DNA of 64,000 nt, taken from NCBI GenBank assembly GCA_001972305.1, contig BDDD01002247.1, positions 177,761-241,760 of the forward strand, in the 5' to 3' direction. Source of the DNA: Cephalotus follicularis (taxonomy: Eukaryota > Streptophyta > Magnoliopsida > Oxalidales > Cephalotaceae). Positions within the stretch are counted from its first letter, which is position 1; each line of letters opens with the position of its first letter. The position numbers and the translations under genes are program-made. Shown piece after piece: positions 33,236 through 44,554 of this stretch. Below the pieces are notes generated by a model. The model was not told the origin of the DNA. It searched no databases and saw only the letters and a program-made list of their open reading frames with translations.

Positions 33236-34003
33236 CTATCTAAGTCTTTTCCTCTTTCATTCCATTTTCTAATTCTATTCCCTTCCCTTAATTATTTCCC
33301 TTTTATTCCTTTAGCATTCTAAGTCCATTTCTTTAGCCAGACCAGGGCTCACCATTGCGCAAGGTTCACCTCCGCATTACTTGCATGGCGCATGCAAAGC
33401 CAACATCACATAATCATCTGCTCGCGCCGCATACATATACTTAGGCAAACATCCTTTCCTTTTGCTGGTGCATGCACATGCTATCATTTCCTGCTCCTCG
33501 AGAACGCACGCATGCATGCACAATCAAGTGCTAAGGACGCATGCAAGGTTTACACGGCAGGGGATGAATGTGTCTTCCTATATCATTGCCTTAACTGGTG
33601 AACGCGTACTGAAGATGCATGCCAGGGGACTTATTCATACCACTATTCCATTTCCTTCTCTCATGAGCTCATGCAAGGAGAACCCACCAGGGAACAACAA
33701 TCATGTTGCCGCATGCTTGGCTCGTGGCAGGGGAGAACTTAGCACCGTCACCAGCTCAGGCAAAGGCAGAGGACATCTCAGCATCGTGGATACCATGCTC
33801 GAGCAGCATGGAAGTTGGGCGTAAGACTCCTCTGGCGTTGGTACCTAGGCGAGTAACTCCCCTGGTATTCAACCATGGCATCTCAGCATGGCTCCGGGTT
33901 CCTCCGACATATCATCTATGGCGTCAACACCTTGGGCACATGGCTCCCCAGGCATTGACAGAGGAGCTCAGGCATGTCTGCCCTGGCATCACATCTCCTC
34001 TCA

Positions 34004-34131
34004 CCCTGGGCATTGTCTCCTCGGGCATGTCACCCCGGGCATCATCTCCTCGGGCATGTCACCCTGGGTATCGTCTCCTCGGTCATGTCACCATGGGAAT
34101 CGTCTCCTTGGCCATGTCACCCCGGGTATCC
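34004..34131. repeat. Tandem repeat, about 29-bp unit
   Basis: About four and a half units follow the pattern CATGTCACCCCGGGCATC plus GTCTCCTCGGG. The array lies in the solo LTR at 32455-35146. Confidence 0.85.
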
Positions 34132-35543
34132 CTGGCGTTGGTAGTGGAGCTCAACGCAGGTCTGGCATGCACACTTTGAACGCATACTTGGCGCATGCTG
34201 GAAATGAAGGAACTCAGGCATCCGCCGGCAAGGAGCTCAGCGCGTCGCCATGCTCGGACGCATGGTCAGGAGAGCCCATCCTTCATATCGGCGTCTATAT
34301 AGGTGACGCTAGCGGGCATGACGAGTAGCATGGTGTAGGGATGATGTTGCCTGGCGCGTAGCCCACTTACCCAATGCATAAAGGCGCACGTGTTTCAACA
34401 GCGTCCTCTAAACAATTAATCATAATCTACTTTCTAATGTAACAATCAACAATAGCAATTGTACACATGCAATAAACATTAAATTCACACAACAGACAGA
34501 CAAACAATAACACACAAACATTCTGGTAGGCATTCGAACATGGAGCAACCTACCTGGGTAAAGGTTGAAAATGGAGATGCTTCCTCCTCTCCTCGTAAAT
34601 CCTGGCTTTCCTTAAAGTCGAGGACTGCTACACTTCTAGCTTGCCAATTTCTTCCTCCTTACACACTGCCTTACTCCCAGGGAAGGGGAATTTATACAAA
34701 TGGGGTGTGGAGGACATAGGGGCTCCATGGACAGTGCCCCTCTTGTCCACACTCCCATTCTCTCTTTCTTTCCCGAATTCTCTGGAATGAATTGTGAAGA
34801 AAATGGCTGGAATGTGTGTCTCCCAGGTCCCACTTTCCTTTTATAATAACCATTGGAAGAGTCTGGAACTTCCTAGACCAAACCAACGGGTGAAAGGCCA
34901 TTCCTGGGCTTGGGCCAGCCTCCTCCACTTGGGCCAAATTAAGCTTTCGACATACAAGCCCAAAATTCCAATTATACCATTAAATACGGCCCAAGGAGAA
35001 TAACATAATTCCTTTAGCCCAAGTTCACAAATTATGCTCCATTAAGGCCCAAATAAATACATCATGAAATTCAGGCCTAGCCCAAAAGGCAGAAAAATAA
35101 TTACAAAGCCCAATAATAATTCTTAATAATATTTAGGGCCCTTACATTATAGGTGCATGTACCTGTAAATCATGGTTCGCAGTTAATTCATATTACCTGG
35201 GGGTCGTTATGCATTTCTAGATGTCGATGTCGACCTGTAGGATGCCCGGGATTAAATTGATAATTAATCTTGGAAGAGAAGAATGAAAAGAGTTTTAATT
35301 CGGAAAGTTCGAGAAGGTATTTTCTATTTATGTGATAATAAATACCTAATCGGATAATTGTGAGTGTCACGATTTAATCTTACGGCCAGCGTAATAGTGA
35401 ACCTATAGGGTCATACACAATACAGGCTGATATTTCTGACACCGTATGAGAGAAAAATAATTAGGATAATTATTTTTTAATTACATTTAATGAGATTAAA
35501 TGTCCTTAATGAGATTAAGGTAAATTAGAAGTCTAGAAGGAAA

Positions 35544-35635
35544 GGGAGACTTCTTCGAGAAAGAAAAGGAGACTTCTTCTAGAAGGAAAAAGAGACTTTT
35601 TGTAGAAGGAAAATGAGACTTCTTGTAGAAGCAAA
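35544..35635. repeat. Tandem repeat, 24-bp unit, four copies
   Basis: Units of GAGACTTCTTCTAGAAGGAA plus AAAA lie in the copia J LTR/leader region. Each unit contains the near-palindrome CTTCTAGAAG. Confidence 0.85.
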
Positions 35636-36225
35636 CAAAAGAGATTGTATTCTAATATGATTGTCTAGTAGCAAATATTTATAGATCACACCCTCCTCCT
35701 ATAATAGAGCCGGTTTTTGTGATTCTTTTTGGCGTCTTCTCTCTCTCTCTCAAGAACACAATCAAGAGTTGAAGGTTTGAGAAACCGGGTGTTAGAAATT
35801 GAAGTTTGGTGCGGATACCTTGGGAACCTTCTACACTTAGAGGCTAGAACAGTCGTATCATATAATCAACCAAGGAAGCTGTGCTTTTGGAAGCAAGAAG
35901 ACACAAAGGAATAAGGAAGGAATCGCTCCAACTATGTGAGTTAATTCTGCCTACTTTTTCTTTTTAATTTGACCCCCGTTAAGGTAATACTGAATATGTT
36001 GCAAGACACCGATCCCCACTCGGAAATGAGATCTCTGAGACTTGGATTGCTGTTTCTCGTCTCCCATATTTATGAGGATTATGGGATTCACGCAAAACAG
36101 TAGGAGCCTGAGAGGCAAAATATACCTAAAAGATTAAAGACCAAATCTTTATGGTTATAAACATTAACAATGAATTTATCTGATTTAATTATTGTTGTCT
36201 TTATTTTCTATTTGTAGACATCGCA

Positions 36226-36638
36226 ATGACAAACCCACTTGCTATAATTCTTGAGAAAAATCAGCTGACAGGTCCAAATTATATGGACTGGTTACGGAAT
36301 GTCAAAATTGTTTTAAATTCTGAGGATATAGACAATGTACTAGAGGCCCCTATGCCAGCACTGCCTGCTGAAGATGCCTCAACCGAGGATCATACCATTT
36401 ACAGGAAATGGGTGGCAGATGAAAAGAAAGTCAGAAGCTACCTAATGACATCGAAGAGCAATGCCTTACAAGTCCATCATGAATCAATGCGAGACTATAG
36501 GGCTATTCTCCTACATCTCCACGAGTTATACGGAGAGATTAGTAGGAACGCTCGGTTCCAGCTCACAACTCAGCTATATGACACAAAAATGGCTGAAGGA
36601 TCTTCAGTTAATGATCATGTGCTCAAGATGATCAATAC
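36226..36638 (+). pseudogene. Copia gag remnant, first part (element J)
   Basis: The frame from ATG 36226 shows the copia Gag N-terminus: LTGPNYMDWLRNVKIVL, followed by a W-containing stretch (YRKWVADEKKVRSYL), LHELYGE, and SVNDHVLKMIN. These are typical of the UBN2-type gag domain. A 1167-bp solo LTR interrupts it at 36639. The copy is not functional. Confidence 0.85.
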
Positions 36639-37805
36639 TGTTGGAAAGTATGGCAACCTTTAACTAAGAAACTTGTATGCGAAAATTACAAGTTAAACTA
36701 ACAAACAATGAAACTAAACAATCACACAAGAACAAAGAATTAAAGAGTTAAGGGATAGAAAGTGCAAACGGATTTATAGTGGTTCGGCAAATCCGTGCCT
36801 ACGTCCACTTTCTCAAGACCTCTTGAGTTTCCACTAGAATCCCCTAGCAACCTTTGATTTTCGGCTTACGGGTGAAAATCAAACAAACCACCTTACAATT
36901 GATTTTGGGTTCCGGGTGCAAATCAATAAACACCTTACAAGGGTTCACTCCCCTCAAATACAATGAATGATAGAAAGATTGGTTTTGTGTTTACAATAAC
37001 CTCTTGAAGGTTGGGTATGAAAGTTGTAGATTAGTTGCAAGCTTTGGATATGAAAGTGTTTAGCAAAAGCTTGGTGTTCTTTTCTCTTTGTAAATGTGCA
37101 AGTTTAGCTTGGATGTTGAATTGATCAAATGTTGTGTTCAAGTCTTTCAAGTCACTTAAATCTTCATTCTTGGCTTGTATTTATAGCTTCATTTAGTTTC
37201 TAGCCGTTGGAGAAGAATTAGATCCATTGGAGAAGTGTTGGAACTTGTTGCATAAAAAATGGCTCTTAAAAACAAGTTCTGATGTTCTTCCAGCAGTACA
37301 AAGCGTCGACGGACTCCTCTAAAGCGTCGACGGTCATGTGACCGTTGGGGCTCCCAAATTTGAAATCTCGGCTTAAAGCGTAGGCGTTCCATTGCTGATG
37401 TCGACCGCCAGATAAAGCGCGGACGCTTAGCCTTGAGCGTCGACGCTTAGGCGCATTTCAATTCCCATTTCTTCTCTGCCTGAGACGGCAGACGCTTTGC
37501 ACTAAGCGCATCCGCTTTGAGCCTCAAAGCGCAGACGCTTGCATTTGAGCGTCGACGCTTGGAGTGTTATTTCCAATTCTCCAAGTGCTTCACCGGTAGA
37601 CGCTTTGTTCTTGTCTCGACCGTCAGTCAAAGCGCAGACGCTTTAATAGTAAGCGTCGACTGTCTGGGTTGTTTTCTGCATAAATCTTGCTGGTTTGTTT
37701 ATCTTTTATCTTTCTTGCACATCAAGATTTCTTGCACATAAAGTAGCAAAGTTAAATGCAAATTTGTAATCATTAAAACTTTAGGATTGAGACTAAAAGT
37801 CAACA
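36639..37805 (-). mobile_element. Solo LTR, Sirevirus-like copia K (1167 bp)
   Basis: It starts TGTTGGAAAG and ends AAAGTCAACA on the plus strand, with a perfect target duplication AATAC (36634-36638 and 37806-37810). On the minus strand it starts TGTTGACTTTTAG and contains GTGGACGTAGGC and GCCGAACCACTATA, motifs shared with the copia LTR at 456-675. It lies inside the copia J gag. It holds a strong GTCGAC palindrome cluster at 37301-37665. Confidence 0.92.
37301..37665. repeat. GTCGAC-core palindrome cluster (copia LTR K)
   Basis: About twelve units include AAGCGTCGACGG (twice), GAGCGTCGACGCTT (twice), AAGCGCAGACGCTT, AAGCGCGGACGCTT and AAGCGTCGACTG. Several are perfect or near-perfect palindromes AAGCGTCGACGCTT. 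This is the best preserved cluster of its class in the window. Confidence 0.9.
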
Positions 37806-37810
37806 AATAC

Positions 37811-38090
37811 GATTGAACATCTTGAAGCCCTAGGAATCATTCAGGATGCTAAACTAAGCACATATCTGATCCTTCATTTGCTCCCACCCTCATTCTCTGG
37901 TTTCATCACCAATTTTAACATGAATAGGATAAAAGCTACTCTGGCTGACCTCCTAAACATGCTGAGGGAGGCAGAAGTGAATATGAATAAGGGTAAGGCG
38001 CTAGTCATGATGGTAGGATAGTCTCGTCGGCCCAAGAGGAAGGGCAAGTCCGCCTCTGCAAAGGGGAAGGCTAAAAAGGGGACGCTGCCA
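37811..38090 (+). pseudogene. Copia gag remnant, second part (element J)
   Basis: This resumes the gag beyond the nested LTR with IEHLEALGIIQDAKLSTYLI, LPPSFSGFITNFN and the lysine-rich PKRKGKSASAKGKAKKG stretch that normally precedes the zinc knuckle. It ends where gypsy gag sequence begins. Confidence 0.8.
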
Positions 38091-38935
38091 CAAAGAGATA
38101 ACGCCTTGAGTTAGTTCTTGAAATAGCAACACCCAGCTTTCTTGGGACTCCCAGATCCTTCTATAGCAGAGTCATGGCTTCTTCAGTTAAAGAAGGTCTT
38201 TTAGGCCATGGAGATTGAGGATGACCAGAAGTTAGTCTTGGATGTGTAAATGCTGCAAGGCGAAGCTAAGCATTGGTGGCTATGGTCAGTGTTGATTGGA
38301 CAAGGACTAGGACAACTTTTTCTTGAACCACTTTTATGAAAGAATTCAATGCTAGATATGTCCTTCAGGATGAGAAGTCAAAAGAGAGATTGATTTGCTA
38401 ATCTGTTGCAGGGAAGCATGACGACAGTTTCTAAGTACGAGTCCAGATTTATACAGCTAACCTTTTTTACTCCATATCTAGATGAAGGACAAGAACGGAG
38501 AGTGAAGACGTTCCTTCATGGACTGAGGATGGATTTGAGAAGACAATTGACTCTTCTAGGCTTGACATCCATTTCAAAGATTGCTACCTGAGCTAGGCAG
38601 CTTGAGGATCTTACTGAGAAGAATAGATAGATGAGAAGTAGAGCTAACACCCGTCTGACGCCTACGTCATGGTAGGGTAGGAGAAGTGGTAGTGACAATG
38701 GCAAGCCATATAAGACTGACAATAGTGGTTCTCTTAATTCAAAGAGTTGTAGTCCTTCTAGTGTTGAGAATCAGTCTTAGTTCTCAAGGAGGAGAGGCCA
38801 TTCGAGAAGTTCTCATCAAAGTAACAGACCTAGAGGGCCTAGTAAGAGTATCCTTTCCAGATTCTCTGATGTAGGTAACCAGAGTAACCCAGTACCTTAC
38901 ATACATTGCTAGAATTGGAGGTCATTTTTAAAAGG
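38090..38935 (+). pseudogene. Gypsy gag fragment S
   Basis: The plus-strand translation shows the gypsy Gag landmarks FLGLPDPSIAESWLLQLKKVF, then MLQGEAKHWW, then TVSKYESRFIQLTFF and RRVKTFLHGLRMDLRRQL. These are a Retrotrans_gag domain. It joins directly to a copia gag on the left and to a family A LTR fragment on the right, without LTR edges or target duplications, so both junctions look like illegitimate recombination. It is a broken fossil. Confidence 0.8.
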
Positions 38936-38984
38936 GTATTGCTTTACAATCCTTGATGCTTAAAATTTCTTTGGCAGTGTTTAG

Positions 38985-39112
38985 CTAAACGACAATGCTT
39001 AGTTTTGAGTGTCACTGATTAGGCTTTGAAAAATGAACTTAAAACCTACTGACTACCTTAACAAATGACGCTTAACCTAATTGTTGATGTTTAAGTGCAA
39101 AGCGTCGACGCC
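38985..39112. repeat. GTCGAC-type cluster (LTR A3)
   Basis: Units such as AAACGACAATGCTTAG, AAATGACGCTTAACC and AAGCGTCGACGCCC occur just before the V insertion. They are decayed, but the last one keeps the full core. Confidence 0.65.
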
Positions 39113-39115
39113 CAT

Positions 39116-41834
39116 TGTAACGACCTGGGTCCCATTTAGTATTGGACTTTATATGTTTTGGGCCTTGGAAATTTTTCTTTTAGATAAGGGAAGTTGGGCC
39201 TTGGGCTGATTTGCTTTGGCATTTGTTGCATTATGCGTTTTGGCGGCAAGGTGCGAGGTAGTGTGCATGTGGGTGTGGCAGGTTGTGTAAGGGATTTGTA
39301 GAGTCCCATTTTGTCAAGCACACAACCCTCACATCTAAGAAAGTGTAGGCACTTTAAGGAGCCATTGTATCAGTTGTTGGTGTTAGAAGTGAGTAGTTGA
39401 GAGAAGTGTGTAAGTTCTCTGTGCTTTTCTTCTTTCCTTCTGAGGTTTCCTTTGGCGAAGATGAGTTTTGCTTGGAGAATGAGATCTTTGAGTTGGTAGA
39501 TGTGATCTCTCCCCTTCTTCGTCTTCTTTCCTCTATTTGTTTGGCAATGTGCATGCCAAACCTCCCATTTACGGTGGAGTCGGAGATGGTGATGGTGATC
39601 GCGATGCTCTATGGTGGAATATTGAGCGTTGTGGATGGTCATGATGACTTTCCGAGGAGACGATCATGCATTGAATGTTACATGCATGATTTCTCTCTAT
39701 TTTTGTTACAGACTGTGCTAAGTCTGTGTCCTTTGTTCTTTTAGTCGAGGAGACGAGTGTTGATCCTAAGCTATAGGAGCTGCGCGGAGGTGTGGATAAG
39801 TGGTGAGTGTGACATTCCTTATTTTTATCTTGAAATAGTCGATAGTGCTAAGCTTATTGTGTCCTCTGACTTTCCCTTCCATGGTGTATTTGTTCTGGGA
39901 GTCTTTCTTCCTTATTTGACATGTTTCTATTCAGTGGTAATGATTTTTGAGCTAGTGTGCTTGAGGTTCTGGGTGATGTTTTCCCCACGTTTTATCCTGT
40001 TTGTATATGTCATAACTTTTATTGATACCATGTGTTGTTGTGGAGTATGAGTACTGGATACTGGGGACCGTGGTGACCTATAGGATACTTCTATGGGATT
40101 CCCGAAGAAGGATGGTCTATGCGGTGATTCGTTGACCTACCTGTCGAAGTTCTCATACACGATTGCCGACGAGGGTGGTGCATTGCGGTGATTCGTTGAC
40201 CTCTCAGTTGATGTTCGTGATCTGCTTGCCTCCCAGGGGTTGGGTTCGACACTGATCAGTCGATACCTCTAGTGGAAGGCCAAGACTTGTGGCTCTCTGT
40301 ATCGATACATGGCAGTTGGTGCACTCCCTACAAGCCTATGATCTTTTTTCTCCGGTCAGGGACTGTTGAGATTTGCTGTCGTGAAACTCAGCGCCAGCAG
40401 ATGTAATGGATATGGCCGAGTTGAAAGGCCGAGGTGGGTTTTGGTAATGTGACAGGTACCGGTATTCCTCTGATCAATTGATCCCTGGAGTTTTTGATCC
40501 TTTGTTGGGTCCTCGGGAAATTGGGTCTGGACACTTACTTTATTTCTATCTCTCATATTATTGTTAAATAGCATTGTTGATATATTTATCTTTTGCTATT
40601 TTATATACTCCTAGTAGTCTTTTGATTCTTGTTAAGTGTCCTCGGGTGGTTGGCCTTGGCCAGTTGGGCATAACCTTTTGCTCAGCGTCCAGTGTCGTCG
40701 GGCGCTATGGAATGCTTTCTTTCCCTTCTCACTAGTCTTTGGACTAATCCCCTCCCAGGTTGTTGTTTTGCAGTTGAGGAAGCAGGTGAAGCCTTCCCCA
40801 CGTTGGACCACATTAAGGACTTGTTGCAAGGTAAACCGAGGAGTTCTCTCTTCCCTTGACCTTCTCGGCTAGTTCCCTTCATGCATTTGGGACATACTTA
40901 TGTGTTATGTTTTGGGTTGTAACCTTCTGATAACAATCATGTATATGAATTTTTGGAGAATATTGATGTATAAGGTTTATCTTTTATGATATGGTGATTG
41001 TTCATCTTTCTCCCCATGTATCTTTTACCTTTGGTGATGCCTGATGTTTTAGGTTGTTTAGACCATAGTGTCGAACTCCCGAGGTGAGACGTGGATGTAT
41101 GATGCGATTGGAGATAGTGGTTGGGCTATGTTGACCTTAGATTTGACCTAGGTGCATGGCAGGTTTCCTCGGCTGGAAGCCAGACCATCTTGGTCGTTGC
41201 CCGAGCATGTCTCTGGTCCTAGGATGCTAGTAGCCAGACCACTAGGCTAGTCGACAGTCCTCGGACGTGAGGCTTGCCTGGTACCTTGGAGAGTCCCCGG
41301 GACTTTGGCGTGTCCCCGGGCATTTGTTGTGTCCTCGGACTTCAGTGAGTCCTCGGGCTTATGGCGTGCTCTTGGATCTTGGTGCGTCTTTAGGCGTTGG
41401 TGCGTCCCAGGACATTTGGTGTCCTCGGGCATTTTGGTTCCTTGGGTATCCGCGGACGCTTAGTTCATGTTGAAGCCCAAGTGCTTGGGAGTTTGTTGCC
41501 GAGGTGAGGAGTTGTAGCGTTTGGCTCCTCGACCTTTTTGTTGACCTTGGTGGTTGGGTGAGCATGTGCGGGGCCATGTGGGTTCCTCGGGCTTAAGTGA
41601 AACGGGGAGTTTTGGGTCCCCAACAATTTTTCTTGAGTCCTCCCCCTTTCTTTGGACACGACGTGGTATCGCGTGTTCCCTACCCTGGCGTTCTGGTTGG
41701 GCTTTTGTGCTTTAGACGCATGGAGTGTTTGCTTGGAGCTTTTGTTGGATGGTTTGGGTTTGGAGTGTTGTTGGCAGATGTGCCATCCCCGGCAGTGCTC
41801 GTGTCCCCTGGCGTTTTGGGAACGGGTCCTGTTA
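39116..41834 (+). mobile_element. LTR-like insertion V, probable solo LTR (about 2.7 kb)
   Basis: It starts TGTAACGACCTGGG, as gypsy LTRs here do, and lies between two pieces of one family A LTR. The possible flanking duplication is CCCAT (39111-39115) and CCCAC (41835-41839), with one mismatch. The right edge does not end in a clean CA, so the end is approximate. It has no gag or pol motif; open frames at 39397-40050 and 41597-42030 have no recognisable domain. A degenerate tandem repeat lies at 41260-41445. Confidence 0.55.
41260..41445. repeat. Degenerate tandem repeat, about 26-29-bp unit
   Basis: About seven units around GTCCTCGGGCTTCAGTG, with CCCCGGG and TCCTCGG words, occur here. Open frames crossing it on both strands are by-products of the repeat. 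Confidence 0.75.
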
Positions 41835-42712
41835 CCCACGTCTAAAGTGCTATCGCTTAAGGCCTGTTTCAGTTTTTAAAATGTTTTCAATTTTTTTTTT
41901 CAAATCGCTTTTTCATCCGAGTTCTTTCCTAGGCTCGTGTAAAGGTAACGGTCGGGTTTCTTCCCAGAGTTTTAAAAGATGGCATATTAAGGGTAAGCGA
42001 GAGTATATAGAGGTATTCACCGTTGAGTAAACTTGTAACTTCTAATCATATGCTAGGTGTCGATCTACAGTAGACTAAGCACTTTGCTAGAGTTACTCGT
42101 GGTACATGATTGGTTGAGCTCCTATCGGTCTACGGATAGACAATCAATTCTAGTTGAGCTCCTATCGATCTACCAATAAGTGACTGGATGTATAAACCTT
42201 GATCTTGTGCTGCCTTTGGGGATATATGGATTAGTTAACCATAATTGTTCATGCATTATGCCAAGTAATGCATTTATAATTGCGATATTAGTTCATAATA
42301 TATGCATGGGGTTGTTTTCTACGAGGCCGTTTGGCTAACCCATCCTTAAGTATGGGGCACCGTTTAAGTGATTAGGTATGGACAGATCAGGGGCATATGG
42401 CAGTGATCATGGATGCAGAGGTCAGTGACAGTAGAGATGCAAGGGCATGGATCCAAGGATGGTTTCTTTTATGTATTTCATCGTATAATGTTTAATTATG
42501 TATGCTATGAATTTGTATTGAATTGTACAGATCGATGTATTGATGTTTAAAAATGTTTGAATGGATGTATGCACATATGTAATAAAGTTTTAAGTATTTA
42601 TGGATTTTCGCTATACGGAATAAGCTTTAACTCGTACCCGATTTAAGGATTAAGAGATTGAATGGGTTTGGGTGACGTTTCAGACCTCCACTGGGTCCAG
42701 GGTGTTGTCACA

Positions 42713-44554
42713 AGTTAGTTGGAAATCCTCTTTTGAATATCGTTTAGCCGAACGGTTTGACCTGGTACAAATTTCTTTTAGTTTCAGATTTTTCTGCAGT
42801 TTGGGTGTTGTTATTAAATTCATATCTTGCTCAATTATTCTCCAAAAATATCGTTCCTTATTGTTTGAAAACTTTTGAATGGCGGTTACAACTTTTGTGT
42901 TTTAGGTTTTCCCAAATTCGACATATACTTATTTAGGTTTATTGTGTTGCTCAATGGGAATTATTAATTTTACTTTTCTAAAAATTTTCAAAAACTTTCT
43001 ACAACTTTGAAGTTTTGGGTTTTTTCTAAATGAAATGTATTCCAATAAAAAAAATTAAATCCATCCAAATCATAGTTGAACAAATAATTGTATTCAGGAT
43101 TTTCAGCTTGTATCCTTAATTCATTTTGTAGAGAATATTACTTGGGTTTTAACCACCTATGGGGGAACCGTAGGCATGCTTTCTTGGCACTTAGGCATGA
43201 GACATTTGTGGTGGTGTGATTAGTCCACAACATCTCCTTCAGTGTTCTATATGGAGGAGCAAGCCGTTTTATTTTATCAGATGAATGTGATTCAGATTTT
43301 CATGAGGAGTATGGGTCGGCCGTAGCATGTAAGTTTGGTTTGGTTAGTTGATGGCTGTGTTCTTGTCGTACACACTATTCTGCTTCGGATATTCATGTGG
43401 ACTTTGGTGGTCTCACTTCTCTTTCCCATCTGCTCTCGGGTTCCCAAGAGACTATCGATAATTCGTCAGTAAATATTCCATTTAAATTTTGGTGATCCTT
43501 TCCCCTCCCCTCCTTTCCCTTTTATTTTTTTTTTCTATTCTAAAAATAAAAACAAATCTTAAACCCAAAAAACTGAGACCTCAAGAACAATAGCTAAATT
43601 CTCATATCTAGTCAAATGGGGGGTAGAGGATACTAGACCGGATAGTGGTGACTTGTGACGGTGATGGCGTGACAAAGATTCTGATGGCGGTGGTACTTTT
43701 ATGATAGAGATGAGTTTAGTTTTTTTTGAATTTATTTATAAGTTTTTAAAATTTTATAATATGTTTTTAATTTAGATTTGGAGATCTTCCCTTTTTGTTT
43801 TTGTTTTTGGGTGTTTGAGGAGACTAGAGGAAGTTTTAGGGGCGAACGATCTCATTGGTGGCGCACCCTCAATGGTTTGCAAGCATTTAGTTTTTTTTTT
43901 CTTTTCAAGTTGATTTTGGAGGTTTGGAAGAGGTTGTGGTGGTGTGAGGTGGTTTTGGGGGTTTTCCTTGGAGTTGGATATGTTGCAATGGTGTGGCTGG
44001 TTTGGGACAATGGTTATTTGGGGCTGTTGTTTTGGAGGAGATAGTGGCATAAAATTTGGTTTAGGGGATTGCTTGGTATGGGTGATACAAATCTCAAACT
44101 CCTTGGTTTTTGTTTTTGTTGTGTGGTGAGGTTGTTTACTGCCAATGGATGGGGGGTTGGGTTTTTGGAGTTTGGAGAAGGCAATGCTGAGGTGGGTTAT
44201 GGAGTTTTGAGAAGTAGGTGTTGTCAAATGTTGAATTATATATTAAAAAAACAAGGGTAATTTTGTATTTTAATAAAAATTAGTGTTAACCGTTGGACAA
44301 ACTAACACAATTTCGTTACTTGTTAGGTGTTTTTATATCTCAGAGATATATAAGTAATTTTCTGAAAATGCAAGGAGCAATTTGTGGTCAATGCATACAT
44401 CGGTGAAGTATTTTAAATTGTTCGTTTTTATTATCATGCTTCTCAAGCATAACATTAATAAAAATTTTGTCTAAGAAATATTAATAATGCAAGTTTATCA
44501 ATAGTATCATATACTCTATTTTATCAATAATTAGAAGATATATAACTGGTGATG
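42713..44554. other. Unassigned sequence with strand-skewed section
   Basis: There are no LTR edges and no recognised domain. From about 43600 to 44260 the plus strand is strongly G+T rich, giving a minus-strand frame of 151 codons (43772-44227) rich in Pro, Gln, Asn and Lys, and plus-strand frames rich in Gly, Trp and Phe. With no homologous motif I do not call a gene. The segment could be host DNA into which element N inserted (N's LTR edge is at 44555). Confidence 0.5.

Larger units (their letters stand above)
32455..35146 (-). mobile_element. Solo LTR, gypsy family C (2692 bp)
   Basis: It starts TGTCACGCCCCGAACC and ends GGGCCCTTACA on the plus strand, flanked by CTATA (32450-32454) and TTATA (35147-35151), a duplication with one mismatch. 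Just inside the left edge are a CGTGGG / CCCACG pair and CTCGACACATGG, as in element C's LTR at 5018. It contains the same GAATTCACCCTTAGGTTCACC-type repeats. Open frames at 33462-34328 follow repeats and have no domain. It is inserted in the LTR/leader of copia J. Confidence 0.88.
31610..38090 (+). mobile_element. Ty1/copia element J, 5' part (LTR, leader, gag)
   Basis: It starts TGTTAGAGATAAAG, a copia-like LTR start. The LTR and leader region (31610-32454 and 35152-36225) is split by a gypsy solo LTR, and gag (36226 on) by a Sirevirus-like solo LTR. The segment before gag ends in TTCTATTTGTAGACATCGCA, a splice-acceptor-like leader. The boundary between LTR and leader is not resolved. Gag is followed at about 38090 by gypsy gag sequence, so protease, integrase, RT and the 3' LTR are absent. 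It is a broken fossil. Confidence 0.75.
38936..42712 (+). mobile_element. Family A LTR fragment, split by insertion V
   Basis: The pieces 38936-39115 and 41840-42712 match the middle and end of the solo LTR at 11224-13576. Shared parts are the GGGTTTCTTCCCA / AAAGATGGCAT block, the GAGCTCCTATCGGTCTAC repeats, GGATGGGGCAC-like words and the final GTCACA. The LTR start is missing. No matching target duplication is seen at its right edge. Confidence 0.75.

Noticed and set aside
33462-34328. Frames of 120-158 codons that look gene-like by length
   Set aside because: They lie in a solo LTR with a target duplication at each end and run over a 29-bp tandem repeat; no protein family is recognisable.
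37301-37665. Repeats with a constant core and variable spacers, reminiscent of an array of operator sites or a CRISPR
   Set aside because: Spacer lengths vary widely and units are palindromic and degenerate; there is no leader or cas gene, and the context is a solo LTR of a plant retrotransposon. It is kept as a palindrome cluster only.
39397-40050. Frames of 115 and 97 codons with hydrophobic stretches
   Set aside because: They lie in the LTR-like insertion V, are T-rich and have no conserved motif or start context; hydrophobicity follows from T-richness.
39116-41834. Terminal inverted repeats of a DNA transposon (TGTAACGACCTGG against the right end)
   Set aside because: The ends share only a short GTAAC word; the start resembles gypsy LTR starts here and the flanks fit a 5-bp duplication with one mismatch.
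41465-42030. Overlapping frames of up to 124 codons on both strands
   Set aside because: They are short and without domains, and cross the boundary of an LTR insertion, so they cannot be one ancient gene.
42713-44554. DNA transposon or MITE in the second element-free stretch
   Set aside because: No terminal inverted repeats with target duplication could be found by eye.
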